64,000 nucleotides of DNA from positions 1,364,501 to 1,428,500 of the forward strand of contig AP019702.1 in assembly GCA_006739055.1 (NCBI GenBank). Reading direction: 5' to 3'. Made by a program: the position numbers and the translations under genes. The notes under the pieces were generated by a model. That model had not been told where the DNA came from. It ran no database searches and saw nothing but the letters and a program-made list of their open reading frames with translations. Numbering within the stretch: position 1 is the stretch's first letter; each line of letters opens with the position of its first letter. Shown in pieces: positions 8,056-17,643 of this stretch. The stretch is from Allostella vacuolata. Lineage in GTDB: Bacteria; Pseudomonadota; Alphaproteobacteria; ATCC43930; Allostellaceae.

Positions 8056-9200
8056 CCGGGCGGGCCCTGGCCCGTATCGCGGCCGCTGTCGTGGCCGTCC
8101 TCCTGTCGGCGGGTGCCGCGGCCGACGCGGGGGCCGCCGACCCGGCGGAAACCGCCCGCATCCTGCGACACGGTCCCTGGCCGATGCCCTGGCGCCCCGA
8201 TCCTGGCAATCGCCTGTCCGGGGATGCCGCGGCGGCAGCGCTCGGCCGGGCGCTCTTCGCCGACCCGCGGCTGTCGGCCGACGGCAGCGTCGCCTGCGCC
8301 ACCTGCCATCGCCCGGACCTGCACTGGACCGACGGCCGGCCGCGCAGCGCGGGGCTGGCGGCGGGCGACCGCAACGCGCCCTCGCTCGTCGACGTCCGCC
8401 GCTGGCGCTGGTTCGGCTGGGACGGGGCGTCCGACAGCCTGTGGGCCGCCAGCCTGCGGCCGGTGCTCGACCCGCGGGAGATGGGCGGATCGATCGCGGC
8501 CCTGGCGGGGCTGGTGCGCGGCGATCCGGTGCTGGCCGGCCTCTACCGACAGGCGCTGGGCCGGGCGCCGCTGGCGGACGACACCGCGCTCGCGGTCGAT
8601 GCGGCCAAGGCGCTGGCCGCGTTCCAGGAGACCCTGGCAAGCGGCCGCTCGCCCTTCGACCGCTTCCGCGACGGGCTGGCGGCGGGCGACGCCGACGCGG
8701 TCTCGGCCTATCCCGCCGACGCGCGGCGCGGCCTCGCCCTGTTCGTCGGCCGGGGCAACTGCAGCGTCTGTCATCTCGGCCCCGCCTTCACCAGCGGCGA
8801 GTTCGAGGATGTCGGCGTCGGCTACTTCCTGGAGCGGGGCCGGGTCGACCCGGGCCGCGCCGATGGGATCGCGCGGCTGAAGGCCAGCCCCTTCAACCGG
8901 CTCGGGCCCTGGGGCGACGGCGGCGGGGCCGATGCGGCGGCCACCCGCCATGTCGCCTCGCAGCCGCGCGACTTCGGGCTGTTCAAGGTGCCGTCCCTGC
9001 GCAACGTCGCCCGAACCGCGCCCTACATGCACCATGGCCGGCTGGCGACGCTGGAGGCGGTGGTCCGCCACTATTCCGAGGTCGACGAGGAGCGCCTGCA
9101 TCCGGGCCGCGCCCGCCTGGTCCGGCCGTTGCGCCTGTCGGAAGGCGAGGCGGCCGACCTGGTCGCCTTCCTGCGGTCGCTGACCTCGGACGAGCGGTAG
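8052..9200 (+). CDS. Di-haem cytochrome c peroxidase/MauG-MbnH family protein
   Basis: A 382-residue exported c-type cytochrome. It has a hydrophobic leader (about residues 1-29), a first haem site CATCH at 82-86 and a second CSVCH at 237-241. The blocks FGWDGASDSLW, PREMGG, FKVPSLRN and APYMHHG are typical of bacterial di-haem peroxidases. The family includes true H2O2 peroxidases and protein-modifying enzymes such as MauG and MbnH. The gene context lacks an MbnP or mau partner, so peroxidase or oxidation of an unknown partner are both possible. Last gene of the coupled three-gene set; GTG start overlapping the preceding stop. Confidence 0.88.
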   Translation: MTGRALARIAAAVVAVLLSAGAAADAGAADPAETARILRHGPWPMPWRPDPGNRLSGDAAAAALGRALFADPRLSADGSVACATCHRPDLHWTDGRPRSAGLAAGDRNAPSLVDVRRWRWFGWDGASDSLWAASLRPVLDPREMGGSIAALAGLVRGDPVLAGLYRQALGRAPLADDTALAVDAAKALAAFQETLASGRSPFDRFRDGLAAGDADAVSAYPADARRGLALFVGRGNCSVCHLGPAFTSGEFEDVGVGYFLERGRVDPGRADGIARLKASPFNRLGPWGDGGGADAAATRHVASQPRDFGLFKVPSLRNVARTAPYMHHGRLATLEAVVRHYSEVDEERLHPGRARLVRPLRLSEGEAADLVAFLRSLTSDER

Positions 9201-9214
9201 CGGGGCTCGGCGCC

Positions 9215-9859
9215 TCAGGCCGTGCGGCGGCTGCGCCGTCGCGGCTGGCCGCGCAGGATGCGGAAGCCGATCCAGGTGGCGATCACCGTGGCCACCACGA
9301 TGCCGAGGCCGAGCAGGATCCAGCCGGAATCATGGATGGAGTGCAGATCGCCCAGCCCCTTGGCCGCAGCGTATCCCGGCGCCAGCATCACCGGCACCCA
9401 GACGACGGCCGAGGTGACGTTGGCGAACTGGAACTTGCGGTTGCTCATCAGCATGGTGCCGGCGACCAGCGGGATGGTGGAGCGGATCGGTCCCAGGAAG
9501 CGGCCGAAGAAGATCGACGCGGTGCCGTAGCGCCGGAAGAACAGGCGGGCGCGGGCGACCGAATGGCGGTGATGGTTGAGCGGCCAGCGGCGCATGATGC
9601 TGGGGCCCATCCAGCGCCCGACATAGTAGGACAGGGCGTCGCCGATGATGGCGCCGCCGACCGACCAGGGCAGGACGAGCCAGGGATCGAGGGTGCCGGT
9701 GGCGATCAGGCCGCCGGTCACCAGCATCAGGGCGGTGGCAGGGACGAGCAACCCGACCACGGCCAGCGATTCGCCGAAGACGATCAGGCCCAGGAGCGGT
9801 CCCGCCCACAGCTGGTTGGCGGTGATGAAATCGCCCACGTCGGCGATCAGGCTTTCCAA
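9215..9859 (-). CDS. DedA family membrane protein
   Basis: A 214-residue integral membrane protein of the DedA/VTT family. Visible motifs are FGESLAVVGLLVPATALM in the N-terminal re-entrant region, GDALSYYVGRWMG, and FFGRFLGPIRSTIPLVAG (conserved Arg-Gly-Pro segment), with further membrane segments at the C-terminus. DedA proteins act as lipid scramblases or undecaprenyl-phosphate flippases and support envelope homeostasis. The C-terminus is Arg-rich (RRRSRRTA). Convergent with the cytochrome gene; no operon partner. Confidence 0.92.
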   Translation of the reverse strand: MESLIADVGDFITANQLWAGPLLGLIVFGESLAVVGLLVPATALMLVTGGLIATGTLDPWLVLPWSVGGAIIGDALSYYVGRWMGPSIMRRWPLNHHRHSVARARLFFRRYGTASIFFGRFLGPIRSTIPLVAGTMLMSNRKFQFANVTSAVVWVPVMLAPGYAAAKGLGDLHSIHDSGWILLGLGIVVATVIATWIGFRILRGQPRRRSRRTA

Positions 9860-9989
9860 GGCAGGTATCCTCGTCGGTCAGGGGGCAGCCCCCAGATGGG
9901 GACGAGCGTCCGATTCTTCATCTGGTAGCCGATCCACGGCCGGCCGGGGGCATCCTGCGACGATCTGCCCCCACGCGCCAGCCGACCCC

Positions 9990-11021
9990 TTACGCCGGGT
10001 CGGCCCCGACGCGCACCACCAGCTTGCCGAAGTTCCTGCCCTCGAGCAGGCCGGCGAACGCCTCGGGCGTCTTCTCGAAGCCGTCGACGATGTCCTCGCG
10101 ATAGCGGATCCGACCCTCCTTCAGCCAGTTCGGCATGTCGGCCTCGAATTCCGCCTCGCGCGCGGCATAGTCGGTGACCAGGAAGCCCTGGATGCGGGCG
10201 CGCTTGACCAGCAGCGTGCGCAGGTGGCGGCGGCCCATGTCCGGCTGCTCCAGCCGGTTGTAGCCCGAGATGGTGCCGCAGATGATGACCCGGCCGCCGA
10301 GGTTGAGGTTGGCCATGGCGGCGTCGTGGATCACCCCGCCGACATTGTCGAAATAGACGTCGACTCCGTCGGGACAGGTCTCGGCCACGGCCGCCACCAG
10401 CGCCGCGTCGTCCTTGTCCTTGTCCTTGTAGTCGAAGGCGGCGTCGAAGCCGATCTCGCGGCAATAGGCGACCTTGGCCGGCCCGCCGGCGATGCCGACG
10501 GCTCGCGCGCCCTTGATGCGGGCGATCTGGCCGACCAGCTGGCCGACCGCGCCCGACGCGGCGGACACCAGCACCGTCTCGCCCGGCTTCGGCTGGCCGA
10601 TGTCGAGCAGTGCGAAATAGGCGGTGCGGCCCGGCATGCCGAGCACGCCCAGGTAATAGGAGAGCGGGAACCCGGCCGGCTCGATGCGCCGCAGCTGGTC
10701 GGCCGGCAGCACCCCGTGGGTCTGCCAGCCGAGATGGCCGCGCACCAGGTCGCCCACGGCGAAGCCGGGCGCGCGCGAGGCGATCACCTCGCCGGCGGCC
10801 TCGCCGACCATGGTCTCGCCCGGCTCGACGCTGCGGGCATAGGACTTCACGGCGCTGATGCGGCCGCGCATGTAGGGGTCGAGCGACAGGAACACGGTGC
10901 GCACCAGCACCTCGCCGTCCTGCGGTTCCGGCAGCGGCGCCTCCTCGATGCGGAAGTCGCTGGCGCGCGGTGCGCGCATGACGGGGCGCTCGGCGAGCAC
11001 GAAGCGGCGTTGCACGGTCAT
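9990..11021 (-). CDS. NADP-dependent medium-chain oxidoreductase (PTGR/CurA-like)
   Basis: A 343-residue zinc-independent MDR enzyme of the leukotriene B4 dehydrogenase/curcumin reductase group, reducing the double bond of alpha,beta-unsaturated carbonyls with NADPH. Signatures: SLDPYMRGRI near residue 50, GMPGRTAYF, the Rossmann segment VSAASGAVGQLVGQIARIKG, DAAFDYKD, DVYFDNVGG, and CGTISGYN. The start ATG overlaps the stop of the upstream acetyltransferase by four bases (ATGA), so the two are co-translated. A run of KDKDKDD near residue 200 is an unusual charged insertion but leaves the fold intact. Confidence 0.92.
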   Translation of the reverse strand: MTVQRRFVLAERPVMRAPRASDFRIEEAPLPEPQDGEVLVRTVFLSLDPYMRGRISAVKSYARSVEPGETMVGEAAGEVIASRAPGFAVGDLVRGHLGWQTHGVLPADQLRRIEPAGFPLSYYLGVLGMPGRTAYFALLDIGQPKPGETVLVSAASGAVGQLVGQIARIKGARAVGIAGGPAKVAYCREIGFDAAFDYKDKDKDDAALVAAVAETCPDGVDVYFDNVGGVIHDAAMANLNLGGRVIICGTISGYNRLEQPDMGRRHLRTLLVKRARIQGFLVTDYAAREAEFEADMPNWLKEGRIRYREDIVDGFEKTPEAFAGLLEGRNFGKLVVRVGADPA

Positions 11022-11554
11022 GGGGTTCTCCCGACGGCGGCGGTGGGCGTTGTGCATTCCGGGGCGCCGCCGGCCAGGGCGGCCAGGGCGTCGCCCTCGA
11101 TCCGGCAGCGCAGGTCGCCCAGGATCCTGAAGCCGACTGCCTCGTAGAAGTGCCGGGCCGGGTTCCAGTCGCTGACATGCAGCTCCATCCGTCCGATGCC
11201 CTGGCCGGTGGCGAAGGCCGCCGCCTCGGCCATCAGGCGCCGGCCGGTGCCGGTGCCGCGGGCGGCCTCGTCGACGAACAGATTGCTGACCACCAGCGTC
11301 GGGTGCCCGAGCCAGGCGGCGTAGCCCTGGCACAGTTGGATGTAGCCGACGGGCCGGCCGGTCGCGGCCTCTTCCGCCAGCCAGAACCAGATCAGCGGCC
11401 GGTCGCCGAAGCCGTCGCGTCGGATGTCGGACGCGGTCAGGGTCGCGGCACCCGGCTTGCCGTGATAGGCGGCGAGCGCGGCGGTGAGGTCGACCAGGGC
11501 CTGGGCGTCGGCCGCGACGGCCGGCCGGATGGCGATGGCGATGGAATCGATCAT
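11018..11554 (-). CDS. GNAT family N-acetyltransferase
   Basis: A 178-residue single-domain GNAT enzyme: strand-helix start IAIRPAVAADAQALVDL, the central strand VSNLFVDEAARGTGTGRRLM containing the acetyl-CoA pyrophosphate loop (R-G-T-G-T-G-R), and HVSDWNPARHFYEAVGF towards the C-terminus. The acceptor is unknown. Domain order and the W-N-x-x-A-x-x-F-Y block resemble those of small amine/polyamine acetyltransferases. About 30 residues at the C-terminus lie beyond the fold. Coupled by ATGA to the downstream oxidoreductase. Confidence 0.88.
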   Translation of the reverse strand: MIDSIAIAIRPAVAADAQALVDLTAALAAYHGKPGAATLTASDIRRDGFGDRPLIWFWLAEEAATGRPVGYIQLCQGYAAWLGHPTLVVSNLFVDEAARGTGTGRRLMAEAAAFATGQGIGRMELHVSDWNPARHFYEAVGFRILGDLRCRIEGDALAALAGGAPECTTPTAAVGRTP

Positions 11555-11604
11555 GGCCGCCTTTGTAGCCGATGCCGCGCCCGATGGTCAGCCGCGCCCG
11601 GCGG

Positions 11605-12759
11605 TCAGCCGCCTCGGCGACGCGTGCCGGCCAGGTCGATGGCCAGCGCCAGGAGCAGGGCGCCGGCCCCCAGCGCGTAGAGCGGCCGGTGGTCGCCGGT
11701 GGCCGAATAGACATAGGACAGGCCGTAGGCCCCGGCGGCCTGGCCGATGGCGAAGGCGGTGGTGGCGACGCTCCAGGCCGCCCCCTGGGCGACCCGGTCG
11801 CCCGGCAGCAGCTCCTGGGTGCGGCCCAGCACCAGCGGCACCACGCCGGGCGTCAGCGCGCCCATGACCAGGCTGGACACGACCAGCACCGCGGGCGAGG
11901 CGGTCAGCGCCAGCACCCCCACCAGCGTTGCCTGGATGACGAAGCCGAGCCGGAGCGCGCGGCCGAAGCCGATGCGGTCGCCGACATGGCCCGCCAGGAT
12001 CGGGCCGAACAGGGCGCCGATGCCGTAGAGGATCCAGTAGCGGGCGCCGGCCTCGACCCCCTGGCCCAGGCCGCGGGCGACGAAATCGACCAGGAACACC
12101 ATGTGCGGCACCAGGCCGAAGGCGTTCAGCGCATAGGAGAGGTACAGCGGCCGCATGTCGACCGGCGCCGACACGGGCGGCGGGGGCGGCGGCACCGCGC
12201 CGTCGGCCCGCGGCCAGGCGGTCCAGGACAGCAGCGTCAGCATGGCGCTGGCGGCACCGAGCGCGGTCCAGGCGAGCGCCGGGCCGCCGTCCAGCAGCAG
12301 CGGCACCAGGGTGCCGGCGCCGACGATCCCGATGCCGACGCTGGTGAAGATGACGCCGCTCGCCAGCCCGCGCCGGGCCGGATCGACCAGCGGCAGCACG
12401 GTGGGGGCGGCCAGCGCCACCAGCCCGCCGCCGGCGAACCCCGCGAGGGCTCGCCAGGCGAAGTACCAGAGGAACGAGACCGGCACCGCGCAGGCGAAGC
12501 AGGACACCGTGCACACCGCCATCGACACCCGCAGCACCGTCACCGCCGAGGTCCGCCTGGCGATTGCCCGCGCCGCCAGCGCGCCGGCCAGGTAGCCGAT
12601 CAGGTTGGCCGCCCCGAGATAGGCCGCGGCCGAGGGCGCGAACCAGCCGGCCTCGACCAGGGCCGGCAGCAGGGGCGTATAGGCGAAGCGCGCGATGCCG
12701 ATCCCGACCAGGATCGCGCACAGCCCGGCCGCCGTGCCGCGCACGGAAGCGGATATCAT
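11605..12759 (-). CDS. YbfB/YjiJ family MFS transporter
   Basis: A protein of about 384 residues with twelve hydrophobic segments. The N-terminal block VGIGIARFAYTPLLPALV is diagnostic of the YbfB/YjiJ branch of the MFS, whose substrates are mostly unknown. A proline-rich cytoplasmic loop (PPPPPPVSAPVDM) separates the two halves. The ATG giving MISASV has GAGG eight bases upstream; an alternative ATG six codons earlier has no evident ribosome binding site. The longer open frame continues upstream through repeat DNA and is not credible as coding. Confidence 0.85.
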   Translation of the reverse strand: MISASVRGTAAGLCAILVGIGIARFAYTPLLPALVEAGWFAPSAAAYLGAANLIGYLAGALAARAIARRTSAVTVLRVSMAVCTVSCFACAVPVSFLWYFAWRALAGFAGGGLVALAAPTVLPLVDPARRGLASGVIFTSVGIGIVGAGTLVPLLLDGGPALAWTALGAASAMLTLLSWTAWPRADGAVPPPPPPVSAPVDMRPLYLSYALNAFGLVPHMVFLVDFVARGLGQGVEAGARYWILYGIGALFGPILAGHVGDRIGFGRALRLGFVIQATLVGVLALTASPAVLVVSSLVMGALTPGVVPLVLGRTQELLPGDRVAQGAAWSVATTAFAIGQAAGAYGLSYVYSATGDHRPLYALGAGALLLALAIDLAGTRRRGG

Positions 12760-12777
12760 TCGCGCAGCCTCGTCCAT

Positions 12778-13198
12778 GCTGCGCTGCGGGAGAAAGGCGT
12801 TGTCGGGATGGCAGCCATGCACGGCCGGGTTCGGAGGCGGTGAGGCGCGCTCGGGGGAGTACCCGCCGGCTGGTCCGACCCGCCGCAATACCGCCGGAGC
12901 GCCGCCGACAGGAGCGTTGGCCACGGGCCATTGCGTCCCTCGACTGCGCTCGGGATGAGGAAGTTTCTCTTGTTCCACAAGCGCTTCTGCCACCCAGGAG
13001 TTTCCTCATCCCGAGCGCAGTCGAGGGACGCTACGACCGATGAGCAATGCCTGCTTTCCATCCAGCGCTCGTGGAACAGCGGAAACGGCGCACGGCCGGC
13101 GCGCTCGAACGCACCCCGACGGAGACACCCGCCCCCCGCCTTCGATTGACAGAGGTCCGGCCCGCCTCCTAGCTTCCGCCGAACCTTCCGGAAAGCCC
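12778..13198. other. Intergenic region between MFS gene and nadE
   Basis: About 420 bases without a convincing gene, between two divergently transcribed genes, so it must hold the promoters of both. Its main content is the long inverted repeat described separately. Short open frames crossing the repeat read the typical VPRLRSG/SRAQSRDA peptides of a dispersed repeat rather than a protein. Confidence 0.7.
12934..13030. repeat. Perfect 29-bp inverted repeat with 39-base loop
   Basis: The left arm CGTCCCTCGACTGCGCTCGG... (12934-12962) and the right arm (13002-13030) are exact reverse complements over 29 bases, separated by 39 bases. From memory, the core CTCGACTGCGCTCGGGATGAG is a dispersed palindromic element met often between genes of several alphaproteobacteria. 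It carries no coding capacity. As RNA it would fold into a long hairpin, and it may act as a transcription barrier or RNA-stabilising element. Confidence 0.85.
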
Positions 13199-14854
13199 AT
13201 GTCCGACCGTCTGTCCATCGCGCTGGCCCAGATCAACCCGACCGTCGGCGACGTCGACGGCAACCTGCGCCGGATTCGCGATGCCCGCGCCACGGCGGCG
13301 GCGGGCGGTGCCGACCTCGTCGTCTGTCCGGAGCTGGCGCTCGCCGGCTACCCGCCGGAGGACCTGGTGCTGAAGCCGATGTTCCAGGACCGGATCCGGG
13401 CGGCGGCCGAGGCGCTGGCGGCGGAGACCGCGGACGGTGGCCCGGCCCTGCTGGTCGGGGCCCCGTGGCTGGTCGACGGCCGGCTCTACAACGCCGCCCT
13501 GCTGCTGGACGGCGGGCGCATCGCCGGGGTGCGGCTCAAGTACGACCTGCCGAACTACGGCGTGTTCGACGAGAAGCGGGTCTTCTCGGCGGGCGCCCTG
13601 CCGGGGCCGGTGATGTTCCGCGGCGTCCGCCTCGGGGTCATGATCTGCGAGGATATGTGGACCCCGGACGTGGCCGAGACGCTGCAGGAATCCGGGGCGG
13701 AGATCCTGGTCGTCCCGAACGGGTCCCCCTACGAGAGCGACAAGGTCGACGAGCGCATCCGGCTGGCCGTCGAGCGGGTGACCGAGACGGGCCTGCCGCT
13801 CCTCTACGTCAACCAGGTGGGCGGGCAGGACGAGCTGGTGTTCGACGGCGCCTCCTTCGTGCTCGACGCCGATCGCGCGCTGAAGGCGCAGCTTCCGGCC
13901 TTCTCCGAGCAGGTGGCGATCACGATCTGGCAGCGCGGGCCCGATGGCTGGAGCTGCACCGAGGGCCCGATGACGCCGCCGGCCGAGGGCACGGCCGCCA
14001 TCTATGGCGCGCTGGTGCTGGGCCTGCGCGACTATGTGAACAAGAATCGGTTCCCGGGCGTGGTGCTGGGCCTGTCGGGCGGGATCGACAGCGCACTGGC
14101 GGCCGCCCTTGCGGTCGACGCGCTGGGGCCGGACCGGGTGTGGGCGGTGATGATGCCGTCCCCCTATACCTCGCAGGACAGCCTCGACGACGCGGCCGAG
14201 TGCGCGGGCCTGCTCGGCATCCGCCTGTCGACCGTGTCGATCGAGCCCGCGATGGAGGCCTTCGCGGCGATGCTGGCGGGCGAGTTCGCCGGCCGCGGCG
14301 CCGACACGACGGAGGAGAACATCCAGTCGCGCGCCCGCGGCGTCGCCCTGATGGCGCTCTCCAACAAGCTCGGCCACATGGTCCTGTCGACCGGCAACAA
14401 GTCCGAGATGTCGGTCGGCTACGCCACCCTCTACGGCGACATGTGCGGCGGCTACGCGATCCTGAAGGACGTCTACAAGATGACGGTCTATGCGCTGTCC
14501 GAATGGCGCAACCAGGCCGTGCCGGCGGGCGGCCTCGGGCCTGCCGGCCGGGTCATCCCGCAGCGCATCATCACCAAGGCGCCGACCGCCGAGCTGAAGC
14601 CGGGCCAGACCGACCAGGATTCGCTGCCGCCCTATGCCGACCTCGACGCCATCCTGCAGGGGCTGGTGGAAGAGGAGCGCCGGCTCGACGACATCGTCGC
14701 CCAGGGTTACGACCCGGCCGTTGTCCGCCGCGTGTGGCAGATGCTGGACCGCGCCGAATACAAGCGCCGCCAGGCGGCGCCGGGCGTGAAGATCACCCGG
14801 CGCGCCTTCGGCCGCGACCGGCGCTACCCGATCACCAACGGCTTCCGGGGCTAG
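13199..14854 (+). CDS. nadE: Glutamine-hydrolysing NAD+ synthase
   Basis: A 551-residue enzyme making NAD+ from nicotinate adenine dinucleotide, ATP and glutamine (EC 6.3.5.1). The N-terminal nitrilase-type glutaminase covers residues 1-260 with the triad Glu45 (CPELAL), Lys114 ([13 protein letters not shown]) and Cys150 (GVMICEDMW). The C-terminal synthetase has the PP-loop SGGIDS at 293-298, followed by LSTGNKSE and [11 protein letters not shown]. Ammonia is channelled between the two sites in this class. The ATG giving MSDRLSIAL was chosen; the longer frame runs back into the inverted repeat. gltX follows after 10 bases. Confidence 0.97.
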   Translation: MSDRLSIALAQINPTVGDVDGNLRRIRDARATAAAGGADLVVCPELALAGYPPEDLVLKPMFQDRIRAAAEALAAETADGGPALLVGAPWLVDGRLYNAALLLDGGRIAGVRLKYDLPNYGVFDEKRVFSAGALPGPVMFRGVRLGVMICEDMWTPDVAETLQESGAEILVVPNGSPYESDKVDERIRLAVERVTETGLPLLYVNQVGGQDELVFDGASFVLDADRALKAQLPAFSEQVAITIWQRGPDGWSCTEGPMTPPAEGTAAIYGALVLGLRDYVNKNRFPGVVLGLSGGIDSALAAALAVDALGPDRVWAVMMPSPYTSQDSLDDAAECAGLLGIRLSTVSIEPAMEAFAAMLAGEFAGRGADTTEENIQSRARGVALMALSNKLGHMVLSTGNKSEMSVGYATLYGDMCGGYAILKDVYKMTVYALSEWRNQAVPAGGLGPAGRVIPQRIITKAPTAELKPGQTDQDSLPPYADLDAILQGLVEEERRLDDIVAQGYDPAVVRRVWQMLDRAEYKRRQAAPGVKITRRAFGRDRRYPITNGFRG

Positions 14855-14864
14855 AGCCCGTCCC

Positions 14865-16211
14865 TTGTCCGTCTCCGTCCGCTTCGCGCCGAGCCCGACC
14901 GGCTTCCTGCATGTCGGCAACGTCCGCGCGGCCCTGGTCAACTGGCTGTTCGCCCGCCGCCATGGCGGCCGCTTCCTGCTGCGCCTCGACGACACCGATC
15001 TCGAGCGGTCCGAGGCGCGCTATGCGGCCGGGATCGAGGAGGACCTGTCCTGGCTCGGCCTCGCCTGGGACCGCTTCGCGCGCCAGTCCGACCGGCTCGG
15101 CGCCTATCGCTCGGCCTTCGACCGGCTGGCGGCCGCGGGGCTGGTCTATGCCTGTTATGAGACCCCGGACGAGCTCGCCCTCAAGCGCAAGCTGCAGCTC
15201 GCCCGCCACCAGCCGCCGGTCTATGACCGCGGCGCACTCCGCCTGACCGCGGCCGAGCGCGCGGCGTTCGAAGCCGGGGGGCGGCGGCCGCACTGGCGCT
15301 TCCGGCTCGGCGACGGCCCGGTCGCGTGGGACGACCTCGTCCATGGCCATCTGAGTTTCGAGGCCGGCAACGTCAGCGACCCCGTCGTCCTGCGCGGCGA
15401 CGGACAGCCGATCTATACCTTCGCCTCGGTGGTCGACGACCTGGAGCTCGGCATCAGCCACGTCATCCGCGGCGCCGACCATATCTCCAACACGCCCGTG
15501 CACCTGCAGATCTACCGGGCGCTGGGCGGCGACCCGGCCGGGCTGGCGTTTGCCCACCTGCCGCTGGTATCGGGCGGCGAGGGCGAGAAGCTGTCGAAGC
15601 GCCAGGGCAGCCTGTCGCTGCGCTCGCTGCGCGCCGAGGGGGTGGAGGCGATGGCCGTCGCCAGCCTGCTCGCCCGCCTCGGCACCGCCGACCCGGTCGA
15701 GCCGGCGGCGGACCTGGCGGCGCTGGTCGCGGGCTTCGACCTGGCCCGCTTCGGCCGCTCCTCGCCGCATTTCGAGCTGGCGGAGCTGTGGCAGGTGAAC
15801 GCCAAGGTGCTGCACCTGCTGCCCTTCGACGCCGTGGCCGGGCGCCTGATGGCGCTCGGGCTGGACGGGGCCGGCGCGGATTTCTGGGAGGCGGTGCGGC
15901 CCAATCTCGGCCGGCTGGACGAGGCCCGGGACTGGTGGCAGGTCTGCCGCGGGCCGCTGGCGCCGGTCATCGACGACCCGGCCTTCGCCGCCGCCGCCGC
16001 GGCCGCCCTGCCGCCCGAACCCTGGGACGCGGAGACCTGGCGGACCTGGACCCAGGCGCTGACGGCGGCGACGGGCCGCAAGGGCAAGGCGCTGTTCCAG
16101 CCGCTGCGCCGGGCGCTGACCGCCCGCGACCATGGACCGGAGTTGCGCAATCTGCTACCGCTCATCGGCCGCGAGCGGGTGCTGAGGCGCCTCGCCGGGG
16201 AGACGGCGTAG
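14865..16211 (+). CDS. gltX: Glutamyl-tRNA synthetase
   Basis: A 448-residue class I aminoacyl-tRNA synthetase. The nucleotide-binding HIGH equivalent is in [12 protein letters not shown] at residues 8-19 and the KMSKS equivalent is KLSKRQG near residue 242. The start is a TTG, because no ATG or GTG precedes the invariant VRFAPSPTG in frame. Alphaproteobacteria commonly carry two gltX copies, one possibly charging tRNA-Gln for amidotransfer. This one has the compact C-terminus of the second type, but which specificity it has cannot be decided here. Ten bases after nadE, likely cotranscribed. Confidence 0.93.
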   Translation: MSVSVRFAPSPTGFLHVGNVRAALVNWLFARRHGGRFLLRLDDTDLERSEARYAAGIEEDLSWLGLAWDRFARQSDRLGAYRSAFDRLAAAGLVYACYETPDELALKRKLQLARHQPPVYDRGALRLTAAERAAFEAGGRRPHWRFRLGDGPVAWDDLVHGHLSFEAGNVSDPVVLRGDGQPIYTFASVVDDLELGISHVIRGADHISNTPVHLQIYRALGGDPAGLAFAHLPLVSGGEGEKLSKRQGSLSLRSLRAEGVEAMAVASLLARLGTADPVEPAADLAALVAGFDLARFGRSSPHFELAELWQVNAKVLHLLPFDAVAGRLMALGLDGAGADFWEAVRPNLGRLDEARDWWQVCRGPLAPVIDDPAFAAAAAAALPPEPWDAETWRTWTQALTAATGRKGKALFQPLRRALTARDHGPELRNLLPLIGRERVLRRLAGETA

Positions 16212-16261
16212 CCGCGGCACCCATCCGCGCCACCCGTTCCACCTGACAGGACACCGGTCCC

Positions 16262-17635
16262 GTGACGACCATCCGCCTCCACGACACATTGACGAGGGCA
16301 CTGGAGCCCCTCCATCCCCGCGACCCCGAACGGGTGGGGATGTATGTGTGCGGGCCGACGGTCTACGACCTGGCCCATGTCGGCAACGCCCGGCCGGTGG
16401 TCGTGTTCGACGTGCTGTTCCGCCTGCTGCGCCACGTCTATGGCGAAGGCAAGGTGGTCTATGTCCGCAACGTCACCGACGTCGACGACAAGATCAACGC
16501 CGCCGCCCGGGCCAATGGCGAGACCATCCGCGCGCTGACCGACCGTACCCTGGCCCAGTTCCATGCCGACATGGACGCGCTCGGCGCCCTGCGCCCGACC
16601 CACGAGCCGCGCGCGACCGAGCACATCGCCGGCATGGTCTCGATCATCGAGCGGCTGATCCGGGCGGGCAACGCCTATGTCGCCGAGGGCCATGTGCTGT
16701 TCGGGGTGCCGACCTTCGCCGGCCACGGCCAGCTGTCGCGCCGCAACCGCGACGACATGATCGCCGGCGCCCGGGTCGACGTCGCCCCCTACAAGCGCGA
16801 CCCGGCCGACTTCGTGCTGTGGAAGCCGTCCGCCGACGACACCCCCGGCTGGGACAGCCCGTGGGGCCGCGGCCGGCCCGGCTGGCACATCGAGTGCTCG
16901 GCCATGAGCGAGAGCACGCTCGGGCCCACCTTCGACATCCATGGCGGCGGCATCGACCTGATCTTCCCGCACCATGAGAACGAGATCGCCCAGAGCGTGT
17001 GCGCCCATGGCGGCCTGCGCACCGAGACGCACTTCGCCCGGCACTGGGTCCATAACGGCTTCGTCATGGTCAACGGCGAGAAGATGTCGAAGTCGCTCGG
17101 CAACTTCTGGACCGTGCGCCAGCTGCTGGACGACGGCATCCCGGGCGAGGCGATCCGCCTGGCGCTGCTGAAGACCCATTACCGCCAGCCGCTCGACCTG
17201 ACCGATGAGCGCATCGCCGAGGCCAAGGCCGACCTCGACCGCTTCTACGGCGCGCTGCGCCGCGCGCCGGCCGAGGGCGAGGCGACGCTCGACGCGGAGT
17301 TCGTGGCGACGCTCGCCGACGACCTCAACACCCCGGCCGCGATCGACCTGCACATGAAGCGCCAGCTCGGCCTCGTCAACGAGGGGCGGGCGGGGGCGTC
17401 GGCCGGCCTGGTGGCGATGGGCGCGCTGCTCGGCCTGCTGCAGCAGTCGCCCGAGGCGTGGCTGAAGGGCGGGGCCGACGGCGACGCGGCGATCGACGAA
17501 CTGGTGGCGGCGCGCGTCGCCGCCCGCAAGGCGCGCGACTTCGCCGAGGCCGACCGCATCCGCCGGGTGCTGGCCGACCAGGGGATCGTGCTTGAGGACA
17601 CGGCGCAGGGCACGCTCTGGCGCCGAACGGGGTGA
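16262..17635 (+). CDS. cysS: Cysteinyl-tRNA synthetase
   Basis: A 457-residue class I synthetase of normal length. [18 protein letters not shown] contains the first zinc Cys and the HIGH motif; HIECSAMS and HHENEIAQS supply further zinc ligands; EKMSKSLGN is an exact KMSKS loop near residue 272. The C-terminal DALR-like helical region carries [17 protein letters not shown] start. Its stop overlaps a GTG (GTGA) at the beginning of cimA, so the pair is probably coupled. Confidence 0.97.
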   Translation: MTTIRLHDTLTRALEPLHPRDPERVGMYVCGPTVYDLAHVGNARPVVVFDVLFRLLRHVYGEGKVVYVRNVTDVDDKINAAARANGETIRALTDRTLAQFHADMDALGALRPTHEPRATEHIAGMVSIIERLIRAGNAYVAEGHVLFGVPTFAGHGQLSRRNRDDMIAGARVDVAPYKRDPADFVLWKPSADDTPGWDSPWGRGRPGWHIECSAMSESTLGPTFDIHGGGIDLIFPHHENEIAQSVCAHGGLRTETHFARHWVHNGFVMVNGEKMSKSLGNFWTVRQLLDDGIPGEAIRLALLKTHYRQPLDLTDERIAEAKADLDRFYGALRRAPAEGEATLDAEFVATLADDLNTPAAIDLHMKRQLGLVNEGRAGASAGLVAMGALLGLLQQSPEAWLKGGADGDAAIDELVAARVAARKARDFAEADRIRRVLADQGIVLEDTAQGTLWRRTG

Positions 17636-17643
17636 ACAGCAAC

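Noticed and set aside
3896-8374. Long open frame of almost 1500 codons on the minus strand
   Set aside because: It is the complement of the DAHP synthase, pncB and amidohydrolase genes; its Arg/Pro/Gly/Ala composition is the usual antisense pattern in high-GC DNA.
12931-13149. Short coding frames across the inverted repeat
   Set aside because: They read through palindromic repeat DNA in several frames and have no protein-like pattern.
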